This document shows, in pieces, positions 25,165 through 33,663 of a DNA stretch of 49,501 nucleotides. Position 1 is the first letter of the stretch. The number at the start of each line of letters is the position of its first letter. Made by a program: the position numbers and the translations under genes. The notes below the pieces were generated by a model, which made no database searches, was not told the DNA's origin, and worked only from the letters and a program-made list of their open reading frames with translations. This stretch comes from Prevotellaceae bacterium (GTDB lineage: Bacteria > Bacteroidota > Bacteroidia > Bacteroidales > Bacteroidaceae): assembly GCA_015257125.1 (NCBI GenBank), contig JABZKU010000016.1:1-49501 (forward strand), given 5' to 3'.

Positions 25165-25345
25165 TTCAAAATCCCCCATTTTCCTCCTCATTTTGCCCAC
25201 TTTTCTCCCCCACCCCGCCTTGCCTTCTCTCCACCTCCACGACTTTCGAAAAAAAGTTGTGGACTTTCTTCAAAAAACAGGGAAGAATCAGCGAAAAACA
25301 GTGGACTTTTTCGACGGAAGTGGTGCATCGTCCACCACAGTGCTA
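25165..25345 (-). repeat. 21-bp repeat block in reverse orientation
   Basis: Units such as AAAAGTTGTGGACTTTCTTC(A) and AAAAACAGTGGACTTTTTCG(A) are the reverse complement of the consensus seen at 15537-15662. Period 21 is held through at least three units at 25252-25314, and weaker units precede them. Confidence 0.65.
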
Positions 25346-25397
25346 CAAGCGGCACGCCAAAGCCGTGCAAGCCGAACGAGAAGCCCTGCATCGGCAT

Positions 25398-25442
25398 AAA
25401 AAAATCGGCGATCACACACGAACAAGCGTGTGCGATCGCCGA
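25398..25442 (-). terminator. Terminator of the DUF417-cupin operon
   Basis: A long stem (TCGGCGATC-A-CACACG with CGTGTG-C-GATCGCCGA, 25405-25442) is followed on the minus strand by seven T. It lies 78 bases after the cupin stop. The plus-strand side also has GTTTTT, so it may act both ways. Confidence 0.8.
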
Positions 25443-25519
25443 AAGTTTTTAAGGCTTTTCCACCCCACGTGCCGCCTTCAAGCGGGCAACAGGCGAGTAG
25501 GAAATGAAAGTCGAGAGCC

Positions 25520-25843
25520 TCAACCGCGAATCATGGTGAGGAGCATCTTGAAACGCACCTTGGCGTTGAGCGCGTGGGGCACTCCTGCGGGCATGATGAG
25601 CATTTCGCCCGCTGCCACGCGGTGAGGCACGCCGTCGAGGAGGATTTCGGCTTCGCCGTCGAGGATGGTCACCGTAGCATCAAAGGGCGCGGTGTGTTCC
25701 GAGAGACCTTGTCCGGCATCGAAGGCGAAAAGCGTGAGCGTGCCGGCGTTGTTGCGGAGAATTTCGCGCGAAACGACGCTACCGTCGGCGTATTCTACAG
25801 AAGTGGCGGGGACAAAGACTTGTCCTTTTTCAATGTGTGCCAT
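25520..25843 (-). CDS. Small cupin-domain protein
   Basis: This 107-residue single-domain cupin starts MAHIEKGQVFVPATSVEYAD. Motif 1 is degenerate: GLSEHTAPFDATVTILDGEA keeps one His and the Gly/Asp, while the usual second His is replaced. Motif 2 is present as GEMLIMPAGVPHALNA with its His. It is probably a metal-binding sensor or isomerase-like cupin of unknown substrate. The frame extends upstream to 25969, but the ATG at 25843 gives the normal family N-terminus. It follows the DUF417 gene by 61 bases and ends at a strong terminator. Cupins of this size are often found beside redox-stress genes. Confidence 0.8.
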   Translation of the reverse strand: MAHIEKGQVFVPATSVEYADGSVVSREILRNNAGTLTLFAFDAGQGLSEHTAPFDATVTILDGEAEILLDGVPHRVAAGEMLIMPAGVPHALNAKVRFKMLLTMIRG

Positions 25844-25904
25844 AATAATATTGCGTGTTGAAAGTAAATGATCTGCGGAAGTCAGTGCAACTTCTGTGCC
25901 ATGC

Positions 25905-26564
25905 TTAGGCAGCGCGCTGTGCCATGAAGCGACGTGCGGCTTCGGCAGCCACAAGGAGTCCACCTGCACTCATAATAATGTCTTTGATCACCAGACGTCC
26001 GGCACCGGAAAGAAGCGGGAAGCCGTGTGCGCCGGTGAAATAGGGAAGGCCTTCGTGGGGGTAGGTGGCACCGTCGGCCAAATTGGGCACCCAACACTCA
26101 GGCGTGGTGATGAGGAACGAAAGGGTGACGATGGACATGCCGAAGGTGAGCAATCCGCCGAGCATACCCAGGCGGGGGCACCAAATGCCGAGGAGTACGA
26201 GCGTGCCGATGGTGCAAATGGCCAAGCCCAAGCCGATGGCGAAGACGTAGGTGCCGTTTTCTTGGTGCCACTTGATGTTTTCGGGCTTCACCTCGCCCTC
26301 TTTGTTCATGTGCACCTTATATTCCTTGACGGTTTGGCCTTTGGCATTGACGGTGGTCTTAGAAGAATTATTGTAGAGGAAGCTCATGAAGGGACTGTTG
26401 CTGACAAATGCGGCAATGCCGTCGGCTTCGTACTGACAAACCTTGAGTCCGCCGATCCACGCCATAACAATGAAGATGGCAATGCGGAGATAGGTGAAGA
26501 AATGGCGTTCGAGGGAGATGAGAATCCCTGCTGCGAAAGCGAAAAGCTGATTGATAGCTGTCAT
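25905..26564 (-). CDS. DUF417 (YkgB/RclC-like) inner-membrane protein
   Basis: This 219-residue integral membrane protein has about four TM segments (FFTYLRIAIFIVMAWIGGLK, VFAIGLGLAICTIGTLVLLG, MLGGLLTFGMSIVTLSFLIT and a C-terminal DIIMSAGGLLVAA). The motifs IGGLKVCQYEADGIAAFVSN SP and TTPECW, then GRLVIKD, mark the DUF417 family, whose best known member is RclC of the E. coli reactive-chlorine response. A periplasmic loop at about 60-95 is polar. The start at 26564 is preferred over 26672 because it begins the first helix. The promoter lies 137 bases upstream. It is cotranscribed with the cupin gene. A role in oxidant resistance is inference. Confidence 0.85.
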   Translation of the reverse strand: MTAINQLFAFAAGILISLERHFFTYLRIAIFIVMAWIGGLKVCQYEADGIAAFVSNSPFMSFLYNNSSKTTVNAKGQTVKEYKVHMNKEGEVKPENIKWHQENGTYVFAIGLGLAICTIGTLVLLGIWCPRLGMLGGLLTFGMSIVTLSFLITTPECWVPNLADGATYPHEGLPYFTGAHGFPLLSGAGRLVIKDIIMSAGGLLVAAEAARRFMAQRAA

Positions 26565-26700
26565 AGGTAGAATTGATAATTTAGAATTGATAAGACAATG
26601 TGGTGAGTTCTCGACTGTGGCCGAACGAAATCGGCGACCCTTCGGCCATGAGAAGGAGACTTCTTTGAGCAAAGTGGTCGATAATCAGTCGTAAACGACG

Positions 26701-26731
26701 CAAAAGTATAAATTCGGCGCGGGACAAACAA
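26701..26731 (-). promoter_or_regulatory. Promoter of the DUF417-cupin operon
   Basis: On the minus strand TTG (26731-26729), a 20-nt spacer and TACTTTTG (26708-26701) match the Bacteroidota consensus. The ATG is at 26564, giving an untranslated leader of about 130 nt. Confidence 0.65.
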
Positions 26732-26771
26732 ATTTTAGTTCAGCATTTCGACTTTCATTAGCAAAATAAAG

Positions 26772-26779
26772 TACCTTTG
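26772..26779 (+). promoter_or_regulatory. Promoter -7 element of the ompH-murI-rnr operon
   Basis: TACCTTTG on the plus strand matches TAnnTTTG and lies 30 nt before the ATG at 26810. No TTG is exactly placed upstream, only a TTT at 26746. It is divergent from the DUF417 promoter, about 60 bp away. Confidence 0.5.
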
Positions 26780-26809
26780 CAAGTATACACTATACAAATA
26801 GACCACTGC

Positions 26810-27334
26810 ATGAAACGCAACCTCCGCCTGTGCTTGCTCGCTCTCCTGCTGAGCACACCGTTTTGCCTCATGGCACAAAGTCCCGCTCGCTATGGTTTTC
26901 TAAACCGCGCCGCCGTCATTGCCATTCTCCCCGAAACGGCACGGGTTCGCGCCCACCTCGATTCGCTGCGCAGCAAATATGAAGCCGAAGCGCGCTACAA
27001 CGAAACGGCTTTCCGCCGCCAATATTCAGAATATCTGCAGGTGCAGAAAAATTTGCCCGAAGCCATTTTGCTGAAACGTCAGGGCGATTTGCAAATGTCC
27101 ATGGAGCGCGGTCTCGCTTTCCGCCGCGAAGCCGAAAATCTGCTCAAGAAGGCCGAAACCGAACTCATGGGTCGCGTCGGCGAACAGGTGGACGCGGTGA
27201 TTCGCGCCATCGGTGCCGAACGGGGCTACGACTTTGTGGTGGACACTTCGGCCGGAACGCACCCGTATCTCAACCCCGAAAAGTCGGAAGACATCACTCC
27301 CTTCGTGAAAGCGCGCTTGCTCAACGTGCAATGA
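26810..27334 (+). CDS. OmpH/Skp-family periplasmic chaperone
   Basis: This 174-residue protein has signal peptide MKRNLRLCLLALLLSTPFCL, with MAQ at the cleavage site. The mature part opens with a short beta segment (RYGFLNRAAVIAILPE), then two long helices (residues 45-130) that form the Skp tentacle. It closes with RAIGAERGYDFVVDTSAGTH, the beta return typical of OmpH. Skp/OmpH proteins carry unfolded outer-membrane proteins across the periplasm. The ATG at 26810 is chosen over 26777 because the promoter element overlaps the earlier frame. It stands 43 bases before murI, a pairing usual in Bacteroidota. Confidence 0.88.
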   Translation: MKRNLRLCLLALLLSTPFCLMAQSPARYGFLNRAAVIAILPETARVRAHLDSLRSKYEAEARYNETAFRRQYSEYLQVQKNLPEAILLKRQGDLQMSMERGLAFRREAENLLKKAETELMGRVGEQVDAVIRAIGAERGYDFVVDTSAGTHPYLNPEKSEDITPFVKARLLNVQ

Positions 27335-27377
27335 CGGCGAGAACGCATCACTTCTTTGTTTCAATTCCGCTCCATAC

Positions 27378-28190
27378 ATGATCGGTGTTTTTGATTCGGG
27401 CTACGGCGGCTTGTCGATCTTGCGACAAATTCGCCGACGCTTGCCCGACTACGATTATCTTTACCTCGGCGACAACGCCCGCGCACCCTACGGTTCGCGC
27501 TCCTTCGACGTAGTGTATCGCTACACCCTGCAAGCCGTGACGGAACTCTTCGCCCGCGGCTGCGAACTCGTCATCTTGGCCTGCAACACCGCCTCGGCCA
27601 AGGCTTTGCGCTCCATCCAGCAGCAGGATCTGCCGCACATGGCGCCCGATCGGCGCGTGTTGGGGGTGATTCGCCCCACCGTCGAAGCCGTAGGCGACTT
27701 GACGCGCACGCGCCACGTGGGCATTCTCGGCACACAGGGCACGATTCGTTCGAAAAGCTACGAGCTCGAGATCGCCAAATTCCATCCCGACATCGTCGTC
27801 ACGGGACAAGCCTGCCCGATGTGGGTGCCGCTGGTGGAGTATGGTGAATATGCCTCGCCGGGCGCCGACTACTTCGTGGAACAGCGGCTGAAAGACATCC
27901 TTTCGCGCGATCCGCAGATCGACACCCTCGTGCTGGCCTGCACGCACTATCCGTTGCTGATGGACAAGATTGTGCGTTTCCTTCCGCCGCACGTTCGTGT
28001 GGTGGCACAAGGCGACTATGTGGCGGCTTCGCTCGCCGATTATCTCCGCCGCCACCCCGAAATGGACGAAAAACTGACGCGTGGCGGCTCATTGCGCTTT
28101 CTCACCACCGAAGACACCGAAAAGTTCGGCGAAAGTGCCGCCGTGTTCATGCCCCACACCGAGGGGGCTGTAGAAAAAATAGTACTCTAA
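27378..28190 (+). CDS. murI: Glutamate racemase
   Basis: Interconverts L- and D-glutamate to supply peptidoglycan synthesis. The 270-residue protein starts MIGVFDSGYGGLSILRQIRR with the catalytic-site Asp6-Ser7. The two catalytic cysteines lie in LACNTASAKAL (C69) and LACTHYPLL (C188, with T189-H190). Length is normal. It follows the OmpH gene and precedes rnr by 13 bases in one operon. Confidence 0.96.
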   Translation: MIGVFDSGYGGLSILRQIRRRLPDYDYLYLGDNARAPYGSRSFDVVYRYTLQAVTELFARGCELVILACNTASAKALRSIQQQDLPHMAPDRRVLGVIRPTVEAVGDLTRTRHVGILGTQGTIRSKSYELEIAKFHPDIVVTGQACPMWVPLVEYGEYASPGADYFVEQRLKDILSRDPQIDTLVLACTHYPLLMDKIVRFLPPHVRVVAQGDYVAASLADYLRRHPEMDEKLTRGGSLRFLTTEDTEKFGESAAVFMPHTEGAVEKIVL

Positions 28191-28203
28191 CCTCCCCAAC
28201 ATC

Positions 28204-30597
28204 ATGGCCAAAAAGACTACAGGCACCCGCCTGAACAAAAAAGAAGTGCGCAATCGCCTGCTCGTCGTGTTCGAGCACAGCGCCGGCGCCACCTATAACG
28301 TAAAATCGCTCTTCCGCGCTGTGGGAGCGGTGAACCACCCGGCCAAGATGCTCGTTTTGGACACGCTGGCCGACCTCGTTGCCGACGATTTCCTCACCAC
28401 CGACGGCACAGGCCACTATCGGCACGCCGAACGCGACGTGCAAATCATCGAAGGGGTGTTTCGCCGGAAGCGAAACGGCCACAACGTGTTCGTTCCCGAC
28501 GACGGCGGCAAGGACATTCTCGTCACCGAACGCAACGCACACCACGCCCTCGACGGCGACCATGTGCGGGTGACGATGCTGGCTCGCCGACGTGGGCACA
28601 CCCGCGAGGCAGAAGTGACTGAAATCATTCGCCGCGCCCGCGAAACCTTCGTCGGCCGTCTCCACGTGGAGCGCAACTATGCATTCCTCGTCAACGAGCG
28701 CGGACTGGCCACAGACATCTTTATACCGGCCGATGCCCTGCACGGCGGAAAAACCGGCGACAAAGCGGTGGTGAAAATCACCGATTGGCCCGAAGACAGC
28801 AAGAGCCCCGTGGGCGAAGTGGTGGACATTTTGGGCGCCGAGGGCGAAAACGACACCGAGATGCACGCCATCTTGGCCGAATATGGCCTCCCCTACCACT
28901 ATCCCGAGGCCATTGAGCACGCCGCCGAGCGAATCGAACCGGGCATCACGGCCGAGGAAATTGCGCGCCGCGAAGATTTTCGCGACGTGCCCACCTTTAC
29001 CATCGACCCCCGCGACGCGAAGGACTTCGACGACGCCCTTTCGATTCGTCCTCTCGGCGAAGACCGCTGGGAAGTGGGCGTGCACATCGCCGATGTGAGC
29101 CACTATGTAAAGGAAGACAGTGCCATCGACCGCGAAGCCTTCGACCGCGCGACGAGTGTCTACTTGGTCGACCGCACCATCCCCATGTTGCCGGAACGAC
29201 TGTGCAACTTCATCTGCTCGCTCCGCCCGAACGAGGAGAAACTGGCCTACTCCGCGATTTTCGAAATGAACGAAAAAGCGGAAATCCTCAAGTTCCACAT
29301 CGCAAAGACCGTCATCGAGAGCAACCGCCGCTTCACTTACGAAGAAGCACAAAACATCATCGAGCGCAACGGACAGGCTTCGGCCGACGACCTCGCATTG
29401 CCGGGCGATCACCCGGCGGTGGACGGTTCGGCAGCCCACCCGGTTGGCGAATGGGCAGCCGAGATTTTGCTCCTCGACCGCTTGGCCAAACAACTCCGCG
29501 CTCGGCGTTTCAAGGCCGGATCCATCGGGTTTGACCGCGCAGAAGTGCGCTTCGAAATCGACGATAAGGGACATCCCATCTCTACTTACGTCAAGGTGGC
29601 GAAAGATGCCAACAAGTTGGTGGAAGAATTCATGCTGTTGGCCAACCGTTCTGTGGCCGAACACATCGCGGTTGTCCCCAAAGGCAAGCAACCCAAGGTG
29701 TTGCCTTATCGCATTCACGACGTGCCTGATCCCGAAAAGCTCGAGAAACTGCGCGGCTTCGTGGCTAAATTCGGCTACAAGGTGCGCACCGAAGGCACGA
29801 AAACCGAGATTTCGCACGCCCTCAACGACCTGCTCGGCGAAGTAAAGGGCAAGAAAGAGGAAAATGTGGTGGAGATCGTGGCACTGCGCGCCATGATGAA
29901 AGCGCGCTATTCGGTACACAACATCGGACACTACGGACTGATGTTCCGCCACTACACGCATTTCACCTCGCCCATCCGCCGCTATCCCGACTTGATGGTA
30001 CACCGTTTGCTCGCCAAGTACGCAGAAGGCGGCCGATCGGTGAGTGCAAAGAAGTACGAAGAGCTGTGCGAACACTGCTCCGAGCGCGAACAAGTGGCGG
30101 CAACGGCCGAGCGCGCGTCAATAAAGTACAAGCAAGCGGAATTTATGGCCGACCGCATCGGCCAAGAGTTCGACGGTGTAATCTCCGGCGTGACGGAATT
30201 TGGCATTTACGTCGAAGATATCCTCACCAAGTGCGAAGGTATGGTGCCGCTTCGCGACCTTTCGAGCGATTACTACGAGTTTGACGAAGATAACTACCGT
30301 TTGGTGGGTCGCCGCACGAAGCGGATTTACAATTTGGGCGACAAAGTACGCTTCCGTGTAGAGCGCGCCAACCTCGAACGCCGACAACTCGACTTCTCCT
30401 TGGTGGAAGACGACAGTTACATCCCGCCTGTGCCCAAAAAGGGGCAGCGTCCCTCGCCCAAACAGGCCGGTAAGCATCCCGGCGCGCCGAGTCCCGAAGC
30501 TTTCGGCCGCAAAAAAGCCAACAAGAAGGCCGGTTCCTCGAAAAAGCCCAAAAAGGGTGGCGCAAAGAAGAAAGGCGGCGCGAAAAAGCGCAAGTAA
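28204..30597 (+). CDS. rnr: Ribonuclease R
   Basis: This 797-residue 3'-5' exoribonuclease degrades structured RNA. Cold-shock-type OB domains (about 60-220) precede the RNB catalytic domain with IDPRDAKDFDDALS (metal-binding Asp 268, 274, 276, 277). The S1 domain near 655-735 includes FDGVISGVTEFGIYVEDI. A Lys/Gly/Pro-rich tail closes the protein (KKPKKGGAKKKGGAKKRK). Residues 391-417, an Ala/Asp/Pro-rich stretch after EEAQNIIERNG, look like an insertion relative to other Bacteroidota proteins, which usually have a short loop there. It is the third gene of the ompH-murI-rnr operon. Confidence 0.96.
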   Translation: MAKKTTGTRLNKKEVRNRLLVVFEHSAGATYNVKSLFRAVGAVNHPAKMLVLDTLADLVADDFLTTDGTGHYRHAERDVQIIEGVFRRKRNGHNVFVPDDGGKDILVTERNAHHALDGDHVRVTMLARRRGHTREAEVTEIIRRARETFVGRLHVERNYAFLVNERGLATDIFIPADALHGGKTGDKAVVKITDWPEDSKSPVGEVVDILGAEGENDTEMHAILAEYGLPYHYPEAIEHAAERIEPGITAEEIARREDFRDVPTFTIDPRDAKDFDDALSIRPLGEDRWEVGVHIADVSHYVKEDSAIDREAFDRATSVYLVDRTIPMLPERLCNFICSLRPNEEKLAYSAIFEMNEKAEILKFHIAKTVIESNRRFTYEEAQNIIERNGQASADDLALPGDHPAVDGSAAHPVGEWAAEILLLDRLAKQLRARRFKAGSIGFDRAEVRFEIDDKGHPISTYVKVAKDANKLVEEFMLLANRSVAEHIAVVPKGKQPKVLPYRIHDVPDPEKLEKLRGFVAKFGYKVRTEGTKTEISHALNDLLGEVKGKKEENVVEIVALRAMMKARYSVHNIGHYGLMFRHYTHFTSPIRRYPDLMVHRLLAKYAEGGRSVSAKKYEELCEHCSEREQVAATAERASIKYKQAEFMADRIGQEFDGVISGVTEFGIYVEDILTKCEGMVPLRDLSSDYYEFDEDNYRLVGRRTKRIYNLGDKVRFRVERANLERRQLDFSLVEDDSYIPPVPKKGQRPSPKQAGKHPGAPSPEAFGRKKANKKAGSSKKPKKGGAKKKGGAKKRK

Positions 30598-30663
30598 TTC
30601 GTAGTCTACTTCCCCACCCTCATCGCAAAGCCCCGCACAAAGGGCAAAAAACGCTCACACGGC

Positions 30664-30694
30664 TTGTAACTCTTCCACAAAAGCCGTAATTTTG
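30664..30694 (+). promoter_or_regulatory. gltX promoter
   Basis: TTG (30664-30666), a 20-nt spacer and TAATTTTG (30687-30694) match the consensus exactly. The gltX ATG is 41 nt downstream at 30735. Confidence 0.75.
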
Positions 30695-30734
30695 CATATT
30701 GCAAGATTTCAAAAACAGCCAATTCTCAACGACA

Positions 30735-32294
30735 ATGTCCGAACAAAACGTACGCGTTCGCTTCGCCCCCAGTCCAACAGGCCCCCTGCATATCGGCGGA
30801 GTCCGCACGGCACTCTATAATTATCTCTTCGCGCGTCAACATAGCGGCAAACTGATCTTCCGCATTGAGGACACTGACTCTGCACGCTTCGTCCCCGGCG
30901 CAGAAGACTACATCATTGAGTCATTTAAGTGGCTCGGCATTCAATTTGATGAGGGCGTTAGCTTCGGCGGCGACAAAGGTCCGTATCGTCAAAGCGAACG
31001 TCGCGACATTTATAAGCACTATGTCGATCAACTCCTCGCAGAAGGCAAAGCCTACATCGCCTTCGACACGCCCGAAGCCCTGAACGCCGCTCGCGAAAGC
31101 ATCGCCAATTTCCAATATGATGCCTCCACGCGCGGACAAATGGAGAACTCGCTCACGCTCTCCGCCGAAGAAGTGGAAGCGCGCATTGCACGCGGCGATC
31201 AATATGTGGTGCGTTTCAAGATCGAACCCGGCGAAGATGTGCACGTCGACGACCTCATTCGCGGCGATGTGGTCATCAATTCCTCGATTCTCGACGACAA
31301 AGTGCTCTACAAGAGCGCCGATCAGTTGCCCACCTACCATTTGGCCAACATTGTCGACGACCATCTCATGGAAATCACCCACGTGATCCGCGGCGAAGAG
31401 TGGTTGCCCTCCGCACCCCTCCACGTTTTGCTCTATCGCGCCTTCGGTTGGACCGACACCATGCCGCGTTTCGCCCACCTTCCCCTCCTGCTCAAGCCCA
31501 CCGGCAACGGCAAACTCTCGAAACGCGACGGCGACAAGCTCGGATTCCCCGTTTTCCCCCTCGAATGGCACGCCCCCGACGGCACAGTCAGCAGCGGTTA
31601 TCGCGAAAGCGGCTATCTCCCGCAAGCCGTGGTCAACTTCCTCGCCCTCCTCGGCTGGAATCCCGGCGATGATCAGGAAATCATGAGCATGGACGAGCTG
31701 ATTGCCAAGTTCGACCTCACCAAGTGCTCAAAAGCCGGCGCAAAGTTCGACTATGTCAAGGGCTGGTGGTTCAACCGCGAGTACCTTCTCGCCACACCCG
31801 CCATAGAATTGGCGCCTGCCCTCGTCGAAGTGCTCGCCCAACACGACATCACGACCACACCCGAGCGTGCCGCCGCCGTGATTGACATGTTGAAAACGAA
31901 AAACGTGGAATACGTCGACGCCCAAAGCGGACAAACCAAGAAGCGCAACGTAAGTTTCGTTTCCGACCTCTGGCCTTTGTGCGATTTCTGCTTCGTGGCG
32001 CCCACCGCATTCGACCGCGAAGACAAGTTTGTCAAGAAAAACTGGAAAGAAGACTCCGCCGCCGTGATGCGCGGTGTGGCCGAACGCCTCTCCGCCCTCG
32101 ACGATTTCTCGGCCGAAAGCCAGAAAGCCGCCATCGATCCCTGGTGTGAAGCCGAAGGTGCGAAACCTTGGAACGCATGGCGCGTCGCCCTCGTCGGAAC
32201 CGGCAAGGGTCCCGACATGTACGAGCTTTCCGCCTTCCTCGGTAAGGAGGAAACCCTCCGCCGCATCCAGTTTGCCATCGACACACTCTCTTAA
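30735..32294 (+). CDS. gltX: Glutamyl-tRNA synthetase
   Basis: Charges tRNA-Glu with glutamate. This 519-residue class I synthetase starts MSEQNVRVRFAPSPTGPLHI with the HIGH signature as HIGG (residues 19-22). The KMSKS-type loop is KLSKR at 260-264. The C-terminal anticodon-binding helical domain includes SKAGAKFDYVKGWWFNREYL. The ATG at 30735 is preferred over 30699, which would add 12 residues before the conserved N-terminus and lies almost on the promoter. waaA follows 4 bases after the stop, so both are cotranscribed. Confidence 0.96.
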   Translation: MSEQNVRVRFAPSPTGPLHIGGVRTALYNYLFARQHSGKLIFRIEDTDSARFVPGAEDYIIESFKWLGIQFDEGVSFGGDKGPYRQSERRDIYKHYVDQLLAEGKAYIAFDTPEALNAARESIANFQYDASTRGQMENSLTLSAEEVEARIARGDQYVVRFKIEPGEDVHVDDLIRGDVVINSSILDDKVLYKSADQLPTYHLANIVDDHLMEITHVIRGEEWLPSAPLHVLLYRAFGWTDTMPRFAHLPLLLKPTGNGKLSKRDGDKLGFPVFPLEWHAPDGTVSSGYRESGYLPQAVVNFLALLGWNPGDDQEIMSMDELIAKFDLTKCSKAGAKFDYVKGWWFNREYLLATPAIELAPALVEVLAQHDITTTPERAAAVIDMLKTKNVEYVDAQSGQTKKRNVSFVSDLWPLCDFCFVAPTAFDREDKFVKKNWKEDSAAVMRGVAERLSALDDFSAESQKAAIDPWCEAEGAKPWNAWRVALVGTGKGPDMYELSAFLGKEETLRRIQFAIDTLS

Positions 32295-32298
32295 TTCT

Positions 32299-33522
32299 AT
32301 GTATAGCTTCGGCATTTACATTTACGCCTTCCTCGTGCGCCTTGTGGCGGCCTTCGGCCATCGCAAGGCGCGCGCCATGGTACGTGGTCAACGCCGCACC
32401 CGTCGGCTGCTTCGCGAGCACATCGCGCCCGAAGACCGCTACGTTTGGGTGCACGCCGCCTCACTCGGCGAATTTGAGCAGGGACGTCCGCTCATCGAAC
32501 GCCTGCGCCGCGAACAACCTGAGCGCAAAATCCTCCTCACCTTCTTCTCGCCCTCCGGCTATGAAGTGCGCAAAGACTACAAAGGTGCGGACCTCGTTTG
32601 CTATCTCCCCTTCGACACCCCCACCGCCGCGCGCCGTTTCGTCAAACTCGCCCATCCCGAGATGGCCATCTTCATCAAATACGAGTTTTGGCGCAACTAC
32701 ATCGACGTACTCCACCGCAAAGACATTCCCGTCTACTCCGTCAGCAGCATTTTCCGCCCCGGACAAATCTTTTTCCAGTGGTATGGCCGTCGCTATGCCC
32801 GTTGTCTGCGCCGCATCACCCATTTTTTTGTCCAAAACCGCCTTTCCGTCAAACTCCTTGCGCGCATCGGCGTGACCGACAACGTCACCGTCACCGGCGA
32901 CACCCGTTTCGACCGCGTCATCGACATCCGTCGCGCCGCACGTCCCCTCCCTCTCGTCGAACGCTTCGCCCAAGGGCACACCGTTCTCGTCGCCGGCAGC
33001 ACATGGGCGCCCGACGAAGAAATACTCCTCGACTACGTCAACCGCCGCGAGGATCTCCGTCTCGTCATCGCGCCCCACGTGGTGAGCGCCGGTCACTTGA
33101 AGGAAATCGAAAGCCGCATCACGCGCCGCTGCGTCCGCTATTCCGAAGCCACCGAAGAAAGCGTGGCCGACTTCGACGTGCTCATCGTCGATTCCTACGG
33201 CCTACTCTCCTCCATCTACCGCTATGGCAGTGTCGCCTACGTGGGTGGCGGTTTCGGTGTGGGCATTCACAACGTGCCCGAGGCCGCCGTCTACGGCGTA
33301 CCCGTCATCATCGGCCCGAACAACAAGAAGTTCACCGAAGCCCAAGCCCTGTTGGCCAACGGAGGTTGCCGCGAAATCACATCGGCCACCGACTTTGACA
33401 AACTGCTCGACGACTATCTCGCCCATCCCGCGCACGCCGCCTCAGCAGGTGCCGAAGCCGGCAACTACATTGCCGAACATGCCGGCGCCACCGACAAGAT
33501 TTATCGCCACATCTTCGGATAG
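32299..33522 (+). CDS. waaA: 3-deoxy-D-manno-octulosonic acid (Kdo) transferase
   Basis: Transfers Kdo from CMP-Kdo to lipid IVA in lipid A-core synthesis, acting at the cytoplasmic face of the inner membrane. The 407-residue GT-B glycosyltransferase has an N-terminal membrane anchor (MYSFGIYIYAFLVRLVAAFG), then HAASLGEFEQGRPLIERLR with the conserved catalytic Glu. Further motifs are FIKYEFWRNY, YSVSSIFRPGQIFFQWYG, VTGDTRFDRV, VAGSTWAPDEE and YVGGGFGVGIHNVPEAAVYG for the sugar-nucleotide site. The start at 32299 is well defined, and the earlier frame reads through gltX out of phase. Confidence 0.94.
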   Translation: MYSFGIYIYAFLVRLVAAFGHRKARAMVRGQRRTRRLLREHIAPEDRYVWVHAASLGEFEQGRPLIERLRREQPERKILLTFFSPSGYEVRKDYKGADLVCYLPFDTPTAARRFVKLAHPEMAIFIKYEFWRNYIDVLHRKDIPVYSVSSIFRPGQIFFQWYGRRYARCLRRITHFFVQNRLSVKLLARIGVTDNVTVTGDTRFDRVIDIRRAARPLPLVERFAQGHTVLVAGSTWAPDEEILLDYVNRREDLRLVIAPHVVSAGHLKEIESRITRRCVRYSEATEESVADFDVLIVDSYGLLSSIYRYGSVAYVGGGFGVGIHNVPEAAVYGVPVIIGPNNKKFTEAQALLANGGCREITSATDFDKLLDDYLAHPAHAASAGAEAGNYIAEHAGATDKIYRHIFG

Positions 33523-33585
33523 ATCGCCTTTTCTCCCTCTTTTTTATTCTCATTTCCCGGTTGTACGCTGTCCCTTCGCAGCGTT

Positions 33586-33648
33586 CACCGGATGCTTCGA
33601 TTTTCGGCCGAAAAACTCCACAGGTTTTCACTCACAGCCGCCACAAAC
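33586..33648 (+). repeat. 21-bp repeat units before ispD
   Basis: CCGAAAAACTCCACAGGTTT(T) at 33608-33628 fits the 21-bp consensus, with weaker neighbours on each side. It lies in the 141-base gap between waaA and ispD and makes an in-frame but non-homologous extension upstream of the ispD start. Confidence 0.45.
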
Positions 33649-33663
33649 CGCTCTTTCCTCCCC

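Larger units (their letters stand above)
24962..25519. other. Gene-free stretch between porP and the cupin gene
   Basis: It contains the porP promoter, about 150 unremarkable bases, a block of 21-bp repeats (25165-25345), and the terminator of the cupin operon. Open frames on both strands here are low-complexity and follow the repeats. Confidence 0.65.

Noticed and set aside
28147..30093. 648-codon minus-strand open frame opposite rnr
   Set aside because: Same antisense effect. All rnr motifs are intact on the plus strand.
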